Positions 39,879-48,331 of a DNA stretch of 59,484 nucleotides are shown piece by piece. A model generated the notes under the pieces. The model was not told the origin of the DNA. It was given only the letters and a program-made list of their open reading frames with translations, and searched no databases. Source of the stretch: Pseudoflavonifractor sp. An184 (GTDB lineage Bacteria > Bacillota > Clostridia > Oscillospirales > Oscillospiraceae); contig NZ_NFKI01000019.1 in NCBI RefSeq assembly GCF_002160305.1, forward strand, positions 1 through 59,484, written 5' to 3'. Both the position numbers and the translations under genes were made by a program. Numbering within the stretch: the stretch's first letter is position 1; each line of letters opens with the position of its first letter.

Positions 39879-40910
39879 ATGGCAAATCAGTTTGACACCA
39901 TCCGCCTGGAGAAGGGGATGTACCAGGAGGCGGGCCGCTCCTTTACCCAGGTGCTGGAGGGGCTGGACCCCTCGGAGCAGTACAAGGGCACCCGACTGGA
40001 GGGGCTGGACGCCTTCCAGCGGCAGCTCAAGCGCTTTGACATCAAGGTGAAGGGGGCGGGCTCCGACCCGGTGGAGAAGTTCTTCCGCACCGCCGACTCG
40101 GCGGTGCTGTTCCCCGAGTACATCGCCCGCTCGGTGCGCCAGGGCATGGAGGAGGCCAACCTGCTCCCCGCCATCACCGCCGCCACCACCCGCTTTGAGG
40201 GGATGGACTACCGCTCCATCACCGCCGAGGCCGGGGGCGACGAGAAGGAACTGAAGGCGGTGGACGAGGGTGCGGCCATCCCCGCCACCACCATCAAGGT
40301 CCAGGCCAACCTGGTGAAGCTCCACAAGCGGGGACGCATGCTGGTGGCCTCCTATGAGGCGGTGCGGTACCAGAAGCTGGACCTGTTCTCCGTCACCCTG
40401 CGGCAGATCGGCGCACATATCGCCCGGATGCTGCTCTCCGACGGTGTGGATGTGCTGATGAACGGGGACGGCAACGACAACGAGGCGGAAGCGGACGAGA
40501 CGACCGCCGCCTCCACCCTCACCTATGACGATCTGGTGACCTTCTGGGGCAAATTCGATCCCTATGAGATGAACACCCTGCTGGTGAGCCCCGACGTGAT
40601 GCTGAAGATGCTAAAGCTCTCTGAGTTCAAGGACCCCCTCACCGGCCTCAACTTCCAGGGCACCGGCAAGCTGACCACTCCCCTGGGCGCCACCCTGCTG
40701 CGCACCTCGGCGGTGCCCGCCGATACGGTCATCGGCCTGGACCACCGGTACGCCCTGGAGCTGGTCCAGGGCAGCGACGTGATGGTGGAGTACGACAAGC
40801 TCATCGACCGGCAGCTGGAGCGGGCGGCCATCACCACCCTGTGCGGCTTTGCCAAGCTGTTCCCCGACGCCTCCCGGGTGCTGAAGGTCAAAGCGGCGGA
40901 AGAGGACTGA
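39879..40910 (+). CDS. Phage major capsid protein
   Basis: The 343-aa protein follows the decoration gene, with AAAAAGGAGG in front of its ATG, a very strong site fitting the most abundant virion protein. The HK97-like fold is suggested by the long N-terminal helix (FQRQLKRFDIKVKGAGSDPVEKFF), the EYIARSVRQGMEEANLLPAI segment and the YDDLVTFWGKFDPYEMNTLLVSPDVMLKML region common to Firmicutes capsid proteins. No large N-terminal scaffold extension is present. Confidence 0.88.
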   Translation: MANQFDTIRLEKGMYQEAGRSFTQVLEGLDPSEQYKGTRLEGLDAFQRQLKRFDIKVKGAGSDPVEKFFRTADSAVLFPEYIARSVRQGMEEANLLPAITAATTRFEGMDYRSITAEAGGDEKELKAVDEGAAIPATTIKVQANLVKLHKRGRMLVASYEAVRYQKLDLFSVTLRQIGAHIARMLLSDGVDVLMNGDGNDNEAEADETTAASTLTYDDLVTFWGKFDPYEMNTLLVSPDVMLKMLKLSEFKDPLTGLNFQGTGKLTTPLGATLLRTSAVPADTVIGLDHRYALELVQGSDVMVEYDKLIDRQLERAAITTLCGFAKLFPDASRVLKVKAAEED

Positions 40911-40912
40911 CG

Positions 40913-41263
40913 ATGACGGAGAAGGTTCTGAAGCTGCTGGCCGCCATGGGGGCGGACACCAGCCAGGAGGAGCTGCTCACCCCCCTGTGTCAGGCGGTGC
41001 AGGACTCCCTCGCCCGGCGGCTGAGACCGGGGGTGACGGCGGAGGACTGTGAGAGCGCCTTTATCACCGCCGCGGCCTGGATGGTGCTGGCGGGGCTGCG
41101 CACCGGGGACGGTGGGGAGGGCGTCACCGCCTTTACCGCCGGGGATGTGACCATCCGCCGGGAGGGCGGCCGGGAGACGGCCTCCCTCCTGGAGCAGGCG
41201 GAGCGGCTGATGGCCCCCTATGTGGTGGACGGCGGCTTCTTTGTCCAGGGGGTGAGGGGATGA
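40913..41263 (+). CDS. Phage head-tail connector protein
   Basis: The 116-aa protein begins 3 bp after the capsid stop. It is mostly helical with a short C-terminal VRREGG-like hairpin (GDVTIRREGGRETA), the pattern of gp6/YqbG-type head-tail connectors that bind below the portal. Family membership is inferred mainly from position and fold pattern. Confidence 0.6.
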   Translation: MTEKVLKLLAAMGADTSQEELLTPLCQAVQDSLARRLRPGVTAEDCESAFITAAAWMVLAGLRTGDGGEGVTAFTAGDVTIRREGGRETASLLEQAERLMAPYVVDGGFFVQGVRG

Positions 41264-41595
41264 TGGAGCGGGAGTGGTCCGCCCTGCTGGAGCGGTACGG
41301 CCAGCGTGTGGTGCTGCACCGGGGAGAGCGGGAGACCGCCGGGAAAGCGTTTTTGCAGCCCATCCGGGAGACCGGACAGGAGCAGCAGGTCCCCAGCCCC
41401 CTGGGATTCCGCCGGGAGGACCGGCTTTTATATCTGGGGGTCCCGGACTGTCCCCTGGGGCAGGAGGACTGGGTGGAGTGGAACGGCGGCGCCTATGAGG
41501 TGTGGTCTACCCACCCGGTCCACGCGGGGCAGGAGGTTTTATACACCTGGGCGGTGCTCCGGCCCAGGGATCTGGAGGCGGAGGCGGCGCTATGA
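41260..41595 (+). CDS. Phage head-completion (stopper-like) protein
   Basis: The 111-aa protein overlaps its neighbours by 4 nt on both sides. It is beta-rich (RVVLHRGERETAGKAFLQPI, VEWNGGAYEVWSTHPV), like head-closure proteins of long-tailed phages (XkdH/gp16-like). A second ATG follows the first directly, so the start may shift by one codon. No direct family recognition. Confidence 0.55.
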   Translation: MMEREWSALLERYGQRVVLHRGERETAGKAFLQPIRETGQEQQVPSPLGFRREDRLLYLGVPDCPLGQEDWVEWNGGAYEVWSTHPVHAGQEVLYTWAVLRPRDLEAEAAL

Positions 41596-42095
41596 GCGAT
41601 GGACTGGACAAGATCCGGGAGCGGATGGCGGACTATTTGAACGCCCAAGGGGTGGCCGCGGTCACCGCCTGGCCGGCAGAGGAGCGCCTGAGGCGGGAGG
41701 GGGCGGTGGCGGCGGTCACCCTGAGAGCCTGTCAGGCGGGACCGGCCGGCTTTCAGTCCTACCTGGGAGAGCGGTATAACCAGGAGACGGAGCAGTGGGA
41801 GGAGATCTATGGCCGGAAGGTCCGGCTGACCTTCGGCCTGGACCTGTACGCCCTGCCCCAGGCTGGGGAGGCGGCCCTCCAGACGGCGCTGGATATTCTG
41901 ACCCAGGCCTGCGCTGGAGCGGGGCCGGAGGGGCTTGCCATCCAGGAGTTTTCCAGCGGAGAGACCGCCTATGACGGGGACAGCCGCCTGCTGCGCAAGC
42001 CGGCTCAGGCGGTGTGTACCGCATATCTGTACGCCATTACGGAGGCGGACGGCACGTTCCTGGACTTTGAAATCAGAGGGGAGAGGATTCCATGA
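41592..42095 (+). CDS. Phage tail terminator/completion-like protein
   Basis: The 167-aa protein lies directly before the sheath gene. It has an alpha/beta pattern with KVRLTFGLDLYALPQAGEAALQTALDIL and a late GDSRLLRKPAQAVCTAYLYAI strand, matching the minor-capsid/tail-terminator position (XkdJ-like) of contractile phages. It starts with an ATGA overlap to the previous gene and ends in one with the sheath gene. Confidence 0.55.
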   Translation: MSDGLDKIRERMADYLNAQGVAAVTAWPAEERLRREGAVAAVTLRACQAGPAGFQSYLGERYNQETEQWEEIYGRKVRLTFGLDLYALPQAGEAALQTALDILTQACAGAGPEGLAIQEFSSGETAYDGDSRLLRKPAQAVCTAYLYAITEADGTFLDFEIRGERIP

Positions 42096-43150
42096 GCATT
42101 ACCACACACGAGCGCCCGGGGGTGTACTCCTCCTACGGCGCGTCATCCCTGATCCGCGGAAGCGGCGGGAGAAAGACCGTGGGACTGGTGGCGGTCAACA
42201 CCAAGGCCACCGCCAAGACGGTCTACACCATCACCAGCTATGAGGAGGCGGTGACCACCTTCGGCAGCGCCGGCGGCCAGGATATGGCGGAGCTGATCCG
42301 GGTGATCCTGCTCAACGGGGCGGCGGCGGTGGCGGCGGTCCCCATCGCCGCCAGCACCGACTATGAGGCCGGGTTTGCGGTCCTGGAGGGGCAGGAGAAC
42401 GTGAGCGTGGTGGTGTGCGACAGCACCACCCAGACCGACCAGCAGGATCTGCGGGACAGCGTGGCCGCCGCCTCCGCCGCCCGGCGGGAGCGGATCGCCG
42501 TGGTGGGCGGGGCGGCCAGCGAGACGGTGACCAATCTCATTTCCAGAGCCGCCGCTCTGAACAGCGAGCGGGTGGTTCTGGTGGCCCCCGGCGGAACCGA
42601 TGAGGACGGGACCGCACTGTCCGGCATCACCGCCGCGGCGGCGGTGGCCGGGGCCATTGCCGCCCAGAGCGACCCGGCCCTGCCCCTGAGCGGGGCGGAG
42701 CTGACGGGCCTGCACGGCCTCTCCCAGCAGTATAACGACAACGACATCGACCTGCTGGTGCGGGGCGGGGTCACCCCCCTGGAGAGCGTGGCGGGGGTGG
42801 CCTCCGTGGTTCGGGGCGTCACCACCCGTACCACCTCCGGAGAGTCGCCGGACACAACCTGGCGGGAGCTGTCCACCATTTTGATCGTGGACGACGTGAT
42901 CCCCGCCATCCGGGAGAGCCTGCGGGCGAAGTTCCGCCGGGCCAAGAATACCGAGCAGAGCCGGGGGGCCATCCGCTCCCAGGTGATTCTGGAGCTGGAG
43001 AGCAAGCTGAGCCGGGAGATCATCACCGGCTATGAGCATGTGACCGTGTCGGCGGACACGGAGAACCCCACGGTGTGTCTGGTGGAGTTCTCCTTCACTG
43101 TGGCCCACGGCCTCAACCAGATCTGGCTGACGGCCAGCATTACCATTTAA
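42092..43150 (+). CDS. Phage tail sheath protein
   Basis: The 352-aa protein is the contractile outer tube. Sheath features are the N-terminal ERPGVYSSYGASS strand, the VGLVAVNTKATAKTVYTITSYEEA region and the C-terminal domain ending in TVSADTENPTVCLVEFSFTVAHGLNQIWLTASI, which engages neighbouring subunits. It is clearly shorter than PBSX XkdK (about 466 aa), so it may be a minimal sheath without extra surface domains. It shows that the tail is contractile. Confidence 0.92.
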   Translation: MSITTHERPGVYSSYGASSLIRGSGGRKTVGLVAVNTKATAKTVYTITSYEEAVTTFGSAGGQDMAELIRVILLNGAAAVAAVPIAASTDYEAGFAVLEGQENVSVVVCDSTTQTDQQDLRDSVAAASAARRERIAVVGGAASETVTNLISRAAALNSERVVLVAPGGTDEDGTALSGITAAAAVAGAIAAQSDPALPLSGAELTGLHGLSQQYNDNDIDLLVRGGVTPLESVAGVASVVRGVTTRTTSGESPDTTWRELSTILIVDDVIPAIRESLRAKFRRAKNTEQSRGAIRSQVILELESKLSREIITGYEHVTVSADTENPTVCLVEFSFTVAHGLNQIWLTASITI

Positions 43151-43210
43151 ATCTGGGCCGCCCGCGAACAGAAGCAGGCGGCCCCATCCAAATAAAGGAG
43201 GGAGCAACCC

Positions 43211-43600
43211 TTGAGCATCGCAGGATTTCCCACCAGCAGCGACATCTATCTGGAGGTAGACGGCACCAAGGTGGCGGTGGTTCAGAGCTACACCGCCAAG
43301 GCGGCCAAGACCAGCCGGGCCGTGGAGGCCTTTGGGGAGGAGGAGCCGGTGGCCACCGTCCCCGGTCAGATCAACCATGTACTGGAGCTCACCCGGCTGT
43401 ACGCCACCGACGAGGCCATCCGGGACGGCATTGACTTTTACAGCCTCAGCGACTTCTCCCTGGTCATCTGTAAGCCGGACCGGAAGGTCATCTACTCCAA
43501 CTGCCAGTGGAGCGGCATTCAGGAGACGGGCACCCTGGGGGACATGGTGCTGGAAAAGGTGACCATTGTGGCCGGGAAGCGGCTGGAAACGGAGGTGTAA
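43211..43600 (+). CDS. Phage tail tube protein (XkdM-like)
   Basis: The 129-aa protein directly follows the sheath gene and forms the inner tail tube. The beta-barrel pattern (DIYLEVDGTKVAVVQSYTAKAAKTSRAVEAFGEEEPVATVPG, DFSLVICKPDRKVIYSNCQW) matches XkdM-type tube proteins. The start is TTG with an AAAGGAGGG site, 10 nt from the SD core. Confidence 0.9.
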   Translation: MSIAGFPTSSDIYLEVDGTKVAVVQSYTAKAAKTSRAVEAFGEEEPVATVPGQINHVLELTRLYATDEAIRDGIDFYSLSDFSLVICKPDRKVIYSNCQWSGIQETGTLGDMVLEKVTIVAGKRLETEV

Positions 43601-43604
43601 GCCG

Positions 43605-43946
43605 GTGGGCGCGTCGATTTTAGCGGGCCGGGACCGGATGGACCTGGACAACGGCATGAGCCTGCGGCTGCTGTCCGCCCTGGAGGTGCTCCAGGCCCGG
43701 CGGGAGGCGGAAGAGCTGGCCCAGTCCGAGCGGGAGCGGGCCCTGTGCTCCAACGCCTGCCTGCTCTCCCGGGCTCTGGAGACCCAGGAGGGGGAGCCGG
43801 TCTTTTCCAGCGGCCGGGAGGTGCTCTCCGGGCTGCGGGTGGAGGAGATCGCCGCCCTGGCGGGCACCTGGAGCCGCTTTAACCGGGAGGAGAACCCCGG
43901 CCTCACCATGGAGGCGGAGCAGGTGGAAGACGTAAAAAAAAACTAG
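43605..43946 (+). CDS. Tail assembly chaperone, zero-frame product
   Basis: The 113-aa helical protein sits between the tube and tape-measure positions, where long-tailed phages encode gpG/gpGT-type chaperones. It ends at a run of nine A (43934-43942) directly before its TAG stop, read as Lys-Lys-Asn-stop. The -1 frame stays open through 44236, so a fraction of ribosomes would make a longer fusion. GGAGGTG precedes the GTG start at 43605. Confidence 0.8.
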   Translation: MGASILAGRDRMDLDNGMSLRLLSALEVLQARREAEELAQSERERALCSNACLLSRALETQEGEPVFSSGREVLSGLRVEEIAALAGTWSRFNREENPGLTMEAEQVEDVKKN

Positions 43947-44236
43947 CCCAGGACGGGGCGGAGCGGCTGCGGTGGAGGGTGCTGAGAGCCTTCGGAGCCC
44001 TGCCCACCGAGGAGCGGTCCAGGGCCATGCGGGACCGGGACTATGTGTGGTGCCTGACCCACATGGCCCTGGATCAGGAGGAGGAGCTCTCCAGGCTGTG
44101 CCCCGGCTGCCGTCTCCAGGCGGAGGAGGAGCGGTGCCCGGTGTGCGGCCGCCCGGCGGAACGCTGGGAGGGGGCGCTCAATCCATCCTTCGACCAGGAG
44201 CGCTATGAGCGGCTGAGGAGAGGGGAACAGCCATGA
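43943..44236 (+). CDS. Tail assembly chaperone, -1 frame extension with zinc ribbon
   Basis: This frame lacks an ATG and a ribosome site of its own near its beginning. The first possible start is a GTG at 43979, without a strong SD. The peptide RAMRDRDYVWCLTHMALDQEEELSRL is helical, and two Cys pairs (LCPGC and CPVCG, 14 residues between pairs) look like a zinc ribbon. It is most simply read as the T-part of a G/GT chaperone pair. It ends in an ATGA overlap with the next gene. Confidence 0.7.
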   Translation, partial: LAQDGAERLRWRVLRAFGALPTEERSRAMRDRDYVWCLTHMALDQEEELSRLCPGCRLQAEEERCPVCGRPAERWEGALNPSFDQERYERLRRGEQP

Positions 44237-44901
44237 GAGACTATCTGGAGGAACTGCTGGACCTTCTGACCCAGGAGGATGAGGAAGCCGCTGAGGGCTG
44301 GGGGGCACAGGCGGCCTCTCTCCTTTTGGACAAGCCTCTGGAGGCGGGGGCACCGGCAGATGCGGCTGGGGAAGAATCGGGCTCCGGCGAAAGTAGGAAG
44401 CGGCCTTGGATGGAGCGGGGACCGATGGCAAAAAACGCCCTGGAATTTGAAAAAGCAGAAATTGACCTGGAGCTGGACGCCGCCCTGGACCAGAAGACGG
44501 CGGTTCCGGATTTCCCGAAGGAGACGGACGGGGTGTTTACTTCCGGCGGGGGGCGGTCTGTTACAAGGGAGAGCGGACCGGCGCAGGCCGGCGCAGTTCT
44601 GCTGGAACAGGTCAGGAGCCGGAAACGGCCCGTTCTGCTCCAGCAGGCGCAGGAGCTGGAGCGGCAGGCGGGCCAGGCGCAGGCCCTGGCGCAGGACCGT
44701 CAGAGCCGCTCCCTGGCGCCGGCTCTGACCCGCCCTTCACGGGGGCAGGCCTCTTTTTCCTCCCAGACAGGGGAGGGGAGCGGCGGCGGGCAAAATTCCG
44801 GTGGAGCGGTCTGGACGGGCGGAGAGGAGCAGGCCCGTCTGATCGACCGGGCCTTTCAGCGGGACAGCCGCCGGTACGACCGGGGATTTTCCCTGTACTA
44901 A
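44233..44901 (+). CDS. 222-aa protein in the tape-measure position
   Basis: I do not recognise the family. The protein is acidic at the N-terminus, then rich in Gln, Ala, Arg and Ser with a predicted helix (VLLEQVRSRKRPVLLQQAQELERQAGQAQALAQ) and a C-terminal RAFQRDSRRYDRGFSLY motif. In PBSX-like clusters the gene between chaperone and LysM protein is the tape measure of 600-1300 aa. If this is the ruler, the tail would be very short (about 33 nm, using the rule of about 0.15 nm per residue). No membrane segments or lytic domain typical of tape measures are present. Confidence 0.55.
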   Translation: MRDYLEELLDLLTQEDEEAAEGWGAQAASLLLDKPLEAGAPADAAGEESGSGESRKRPWMERGPMAKNALEFEKAEIDLELDAALDQKTAVPDFPKETDGVFTSGGGRSVTRESGPAQAGAVLLEQVRSRKRPVLLQQAQELERQAGQAQALAQDRQSRSLAPALTRPSRGQASFSSQTGEGSGGGQNSGGAVWTGGEEQARLIDRAFQRDSRRYDRGFSLY

Positions 44902-44916
44902 AAGGAGGAATGCAGG

Positions 44917-45504
44917 TTGATCTTGACGCCCATGCGGTATAAAAACTACACCTGGCCCCACAACCCCAGGGTGTACTCCATCGACTACGAGCGGAAGATG
45001 GCGGTACACAAGGTGCCCTTTGGCTACTACTACCTCCAGGATCTGGGCCGGACCCGGCGGGTCATGGAGGGCGAGGGGGAGTTTGTGGGCGAGGGGGCTT
45101 ACAGCCAGTTCGGGCAACTGGCCAACGTCTTTTATGAGGAGGGGCCCGGCCTGCTGATCCACCCTGTGTGGCAGGCGGCCAGCGCCTACTTTGTCTCCCT
45201 GCGCCTGGAGCAGGAGCCCCTGCCCGACTATGTGCGCTACTCCTTCACCTTCTGGGAGGACGCGGATTACTACAACGGAGCGGTGCGGGTGGAGACGTCC
45301 GCCGGAGCGGCGGGGACCGGCTCGGGCGGTACCGGGGGCGCGGCCTCCTCCGGCTCCTCCAGCCGGTACCAGGTGGTCCAAGGGGACACCCTGTGGGGGA
45401 TCGCCCAGAAGTTCGGCGTGTCCCTGGAGACCCTGGTCGCCCTGAATCCCCAGATCAAAAACCCCAATCTGATCCGGCCGGGAGACGAGGTGAGGGTGGC
45501 GTGA
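44917..45504 (+). CDS. LysM-domain baseplate protein (XkdP/gpX-like)
   Basis: The 195-aa protein has an N-terminal beta-rich domain (MRYKNYTWPHNPRVYSIDYERKMAVHKVPFG), a Gly/Ser linker and a C-terminal LysM domain (YQVVQGDTLWGIAQKFGVSLETLVALNPQIKNPNLIRPGDEV). In contractile tails this protein connects the tube end to the hub and may bind peptidoglycan. The TTG start has AAAGGAGG upstream. It overlaps the hub gene as GTGA. Confidence 0.9.
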   Translation: MILTPMRYKNYTWPHNPRVYSIDYERKMAVHKVPFGYYYLQDLGRTRRVMEGEGEFVGEGAYSQFGQLANVFYEEGPGLLIHPVWQAASAYFVSLRLEQEPLPDYVRYSFTFWEDADYYNGAVRVETSAGAAGTGSGGTGGAASSGSSSRYQVVQGDTLWGIAQKFGVSLETLVALNPQIKNPNLIRPGDEVRVA

Positions 45505-46451
45505 CCGGCTATGTGTTTACAGCGGGAGGGGTGTCCACCCGGCTGCCCGCCCCGGTGTCCTGGACCTTTCAGTACACCGCCGGGGTGCCCTGCGACAGCT
45601 TTCAGCTGCGGTGCATCTGGGAGGGGGAGAACGCGGTGCGGCCGGCGGAGTGGGCCACCTTTCAGGCGCTGGAAGGCAATGAGGTGAAGTTTACCGGGGT
45701 GGTGGATGAGTGTGAGACGGTGCGCACCGCTGAGGGCTCCTACTTCGAGGTGAGCGGCCGGGGGATGGCCGCCCGGCTGCTGGACAATGAGGCCCTGAGC
45801 CAGGACTATGAGATCGCCACTCTGGCGGACATTCTGCGGGACCATGTGACCCCGTACGGCGTGGCCGTGGGGGCGCAGGACGCCATGGGGGCGGTGTCCC
45901 AGTTCTCGGTGGCCGCGGGCAGCAGCGAGTGGTCGGTACTCTATGACTTTGCCCGGTACTACAACGGGATCTACCCCCGGTTTGACCAGCTGGGGCGGCT
46001 GATTCTGACCCCCTGGAGCAATGAGGCCCGGGTGGCGCTGGACAGCACGGTGCCGGTCACCCGGCTGGTGTGCCGGGACCGGCGGTACGGGGTGCTCTCC
46101 CAGGTGGTGGTGCGGGACCGGTACCAGAACTGGACGGAGACGGTGAATAACCCCTCCTTCCAGGCGCTGGGCGGACAGCGGCGGCAGGTCATTACCATGC
46201 CGGGCAAGGGGCAGTACCAGGCCATGCGGTACAGCGGACAGTTCCAGCTGGAGCAGTCGGCGGCGGAACAGCTGCGCCTGGAGGTGGAGGTGCCCAAACT
46301 GTTTTTCGCCAAGCCGGGAGACCTGGTCCAGCTGGCTCAGCCGGACTGGGGGCGCAACGGACAGTACCGGGTGGCCCAGGCTCAGGTGGGCCAGGACGAG
46401 CGGGGGGCGTGGACCGTTTTGGAGCTGGCGCCCCCGGATATGGTGTTGTGA
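45501..46451 (+). CDS. Baseplate hub protein (XkdQ/gpD-like)
   Basis: The 316-aa protein resembles the gp27-like hub: an N-terminal swapped beta domain (VFTAGGVSTRLPAPVSWTFQYTAGVPCDSFQLRC), the VVDECETVRTAEGSYFEVSGRGMAARLLDNEA segment common to XkdQ/gpD proteins, and a C-terminal domain with PKLFFAKPGDLVQLAQPDWG. Its GTG start lies in the stop of the LysM gene. It joins tube, LysM protein and spike. Confidence 0.85.
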   Translation: MTGYVFTAGGVSTRLPAPVSWTFQYTAGVPCDSFQLRCIWEGENAVRPAEWATFQALEGNEVKFTGVVDECETVRTAEGSYFEVSGRGMAARLLDNEALSQDYEIATLADILRDHVTPYGVAVGAQDAMGAVSQFSVAAGSSEWSVLYDFARYYNGIYPRFDQLGRLILTPWSNEARVALDSTVPVTRLVCRDRRYGVLSQVVVRDRYQNWTETVNNPSFQALGGQRRQVITMPGKGQYQAMRYSGQFQLEQSAAEQLRLEVEVPKLFFAKPGDLVQLAQPDWGRNGQYRVAQAQVGQDERGAWTVLELAPPDMVL

Positions 46452-46461
46452 GGTGACGGAT

Positions 46462-46896
46462 ATGTGGACAGCAAATCGAAAACGGGAGGGGCGCACCGAG
46501 GAGTGCGCCGCCGACCAGGGGATCGTGACCCTGGGGGGCGACCCGGCCGCCGTCTATCTGGGGGGTGAGCGGCGCTGGGTCTCTCTCTATACCCCCGGCG
46601 GCTATCAGTGGCGGCCCAAGGCCGGGGACAAGGTGCTGGTGGTCAAGGCGGGGGACCACCGGGAGCTCCCCTGTCTGGTGGGGAAGCGGCCGGACGCTCT
46701 GTCGGAGGAGGATGAGCTCCCACCCGGCTCGGTGCGCATCCACAGCGGCGCTGGAGTGGTGCTGCTGGACGAGGAGGGGGTAACCGTGAAGGGGGGCAAG
46801 GTGGCCCTGAAGGGAGACATCCGCATCAACGGCCAGGAGCTGGAGGCATATATTCAGGACATTGTATATCAGGTGCTGTCCTCTATACTGGGATAG
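46462..46896 (+). CDS. Baseplate spike-like protein (gpV/XkdR position)
   Basis: The 144-aa protein has an OB-fold-like N-terminal half (GIVTLGGDPAAVYLGGERRWVSLYTPGGYQWRPKAGDKVLVV) and repeated short strands (SVRIHSGAGVVLLDEEGVTVKGGKVALKGDIRING), the pattern of a triple-stranded beta-helix spike. A short helix ends the protein. The ATG at 46462 is preferred over a GTG at 46453 because GAGGTGA lies 5-6 nt upstream. No metal-binding tip motif (HxH) is seen. Confidence 0.75.
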   Translation: MWTANRKREGRTEECAADQGIVTLGGDPAAVYLGGERRWVSLYTPGGYQWRPKAGDKVLVVKAGDHRELPCLVGKRPDALSEEDELPPGSVRIHSGAGVVLLDEEGVTVKGGKVALKGDIRINGQELEAYIQDIVYQVLSSILG

Positions 46897-46908
46897 GAGG
46901 GAGCAATC

Positions 46909-47262
46909 ATGGAACTGAAATTGGAACAGGGAGACTATGTTCCAGATGGAACGGGAGGATTCGAGTCGCTGGAAGGGGCACAGGCTCTGCTGGCCCGAGT
47001 GCTGTTCCGCCTCACCGCCAGAAGAGGGAAGTTCCCCTTCCTGCCGGATATGGGCAGCCGGCTGTACCTGCTGGGACGGGAGAAACCCTCGGCGCGGGAG
47101 GCCCTGGCCATGCAGTACGTCACTGAGGCCCTGGCTCAGGAGGCGGACCTGGCGGTGCTGGGGACGGAACTCCGGGAGGACGGAACCGGAGCGGCGGTCC
47201 TGACGGCAACTCTGGAGTGGCGGGGGACGCCCCTGGCTGTCCAGGTAGACGTGACACTGTAA
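46909..47262 (+). CDS. gp25/W-like baseplate wedge protein (XkdS-like)
   Basis: The 117-aa protein matches the gp25-like fold: a long N-terminal helix region containing LLARVLFRLTARRGKFPFLPDMGSRLYLL and later strands with AVLTATLEWRGTPLAVQVDV. gp25 proteins start sheath assembly on the baseplate. AGGAGGGAG precedes the ATG. Confidence 0.88.
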   Translation: MELKLEQGDYVPDGTGGFESLEGAQALLARVLFRLTARRGKFPFLPDMGSRLYLLGREKPSAREALAMQYVTEALAQEADLAVLGTELREDGTGAAVLTATLEWRGTPLAVQVDVTL

Positions 47263-47275
47263 AGGAGGGATGGAC

Positions 47276-48331
47276 GTGAAAACGGTGGATGAGATTTTTG
47301 AGGAGATGCTCGCCTGCTTCGGGGAAAAGACCGGTGTGGAACTGGAGGCGGGCTGTGACCTGGCGGTGCGGCTGTACGCGGCGGCGGCCCAGGTATACGC
47401 GCTGTACGTCCAGGCGGACTGGGTGGCCCGGCAGGCCTTCCCCCAGACGGCGGAGGGGGAGTATCTGGACCTCCACGCCCAGCTGCGCAGCCTGGAGCGC
47501 AAGGAGGCCACCCGGGCGGTGGGCGCCCTGCGCTTCACCGCCGGGGAGGCCAGCGAGAACGACCGGGCCATCCCCCTGGGAACGGTGTGTATGACCGCCG
47601 GGCTGGTGCGCTTTGAGACCACCCAGGCGGCGGTGCTCTCGGCCGGAGCCACTCAGGTGGACGTGCCCGCCCAGGCGGTCCAGCCCGGAAGCGCGGGCAA
47701 CGTGTCGGCCGACGCCGTCGTCTCCATGGCGGTGGCCCCCGTGGGCATCCAGAGCTGCGGCAACCCCAGTCCATTTCTGGGGGGCAGCGACGGGGAGAGC
47801 GACCAGGAGCTGCGGGCGCGGGTGATGGACACCTTCCAGCGCCTGCCCAACGGAGCAAACGCCGCATTCTATGAGCAGGGGGCCCTGTCCTTTGACGAGG
47901 TGGCCGCCGCCTCCGTCCTCCCCCGGAACCGGGGCGTGGGGACGGTGGATGTGGTGGTGGCTGCCGGAAGCGGACAGCCCGACGAGGAGCTGCTGGAGGA
48001 GTTGGAGGACTACTTCCAGACGCGGCGGGAGATCGCGGTGGACGTGCAGGTGCTGGCCCCGGAGGAGGTGGGCGTCACCCTGTCCGTCCAGGTGAAGGCC
48101 AAGGACGGCTGGGACAGCTCAGAGGTCCGCACCGGGGTGAAGAACGCCTTGCAGTCCTGGTTCTCCGGGGAGCGGCTGGCGCAGGACGTACTGCTGGCCC
48201 AGCTGGGTAGCCTGATCTACGGCTGTGAAGGTGTGGCCAACTATAAGATCGTCTCCCCTGCCGCCGACGTGGCCATTGGGGCGGACCAGCTGCCGGTGCT
48301 CTCTTCAATCAGTGTGGAGGCGATGACATGA
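47276..48331 (+). CDS. Baseplate J-like wedge protein (XkdT-like)
   Basis: The 351-aa protein is a baseplate wedge component. Family features are the N-terminal helix (VDEIFEEMLACFGEKTGVELEAGCDLAVRLYAAAAQVYALYVQADWVARQAFP), the central beta domain with VQPGSAGNVSADAV, the GGSDGESDQELRARVMDTFQRLPNGANAAFYEQGAL segment and the C-terminal helical domain. The GTG at 47276 is preferred over ATG 47270, since AAAGGAGG abuts the latter. It overlaps the next gene by 4 nt. Confidence 0.92.
   Translation: MKTVDEIFEEMLACFGEKTGVELEAGCDLAVRLYAAAAQVYALYVQADWVARQAFPQTAEGEYLDLHAQLRSLERKEATRAVGALRFTAGEASENDRAIPLGTVCMTAGLVRFETTQAAVLSAGATQVDVPAQAVQPGSAGNVSADAVVSMAVAPVGIQSCGNPSPFLGGSDGESDQELRARVMDTFQRLPNGANAAFYEQGALSFDEVAAASVLPRNRGVGTVDVVVAAGSGQPDEELLEELEDYFQTRREIAVDVQVLAPEEVGVTLSVQVKAKDGWDSSEVRTGVKNALQSWFSGERLAQDVLLAQLGSLIYGCEGVANYKIVSPAADVAIGADQLPVLSSISVEAMT

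Larger units (their letters stand above)
43605..44236 (+). other. Predicted -1 frameshift fusion of the tail assembly chaperone
   Basis: A slip by one base on the A9 run would join the zero-frame chaperone to LAQDGAERLRWRVLRAFGAL and the rest of the downstream frame, giving about 210 residues. Programmed -1 frameshifting at this exact gene position is established for many long-tailed phages. The downstream part is helical and ends in a CPGC...CPVC zinc-ribbon-like motif. Confidence 0.7.
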
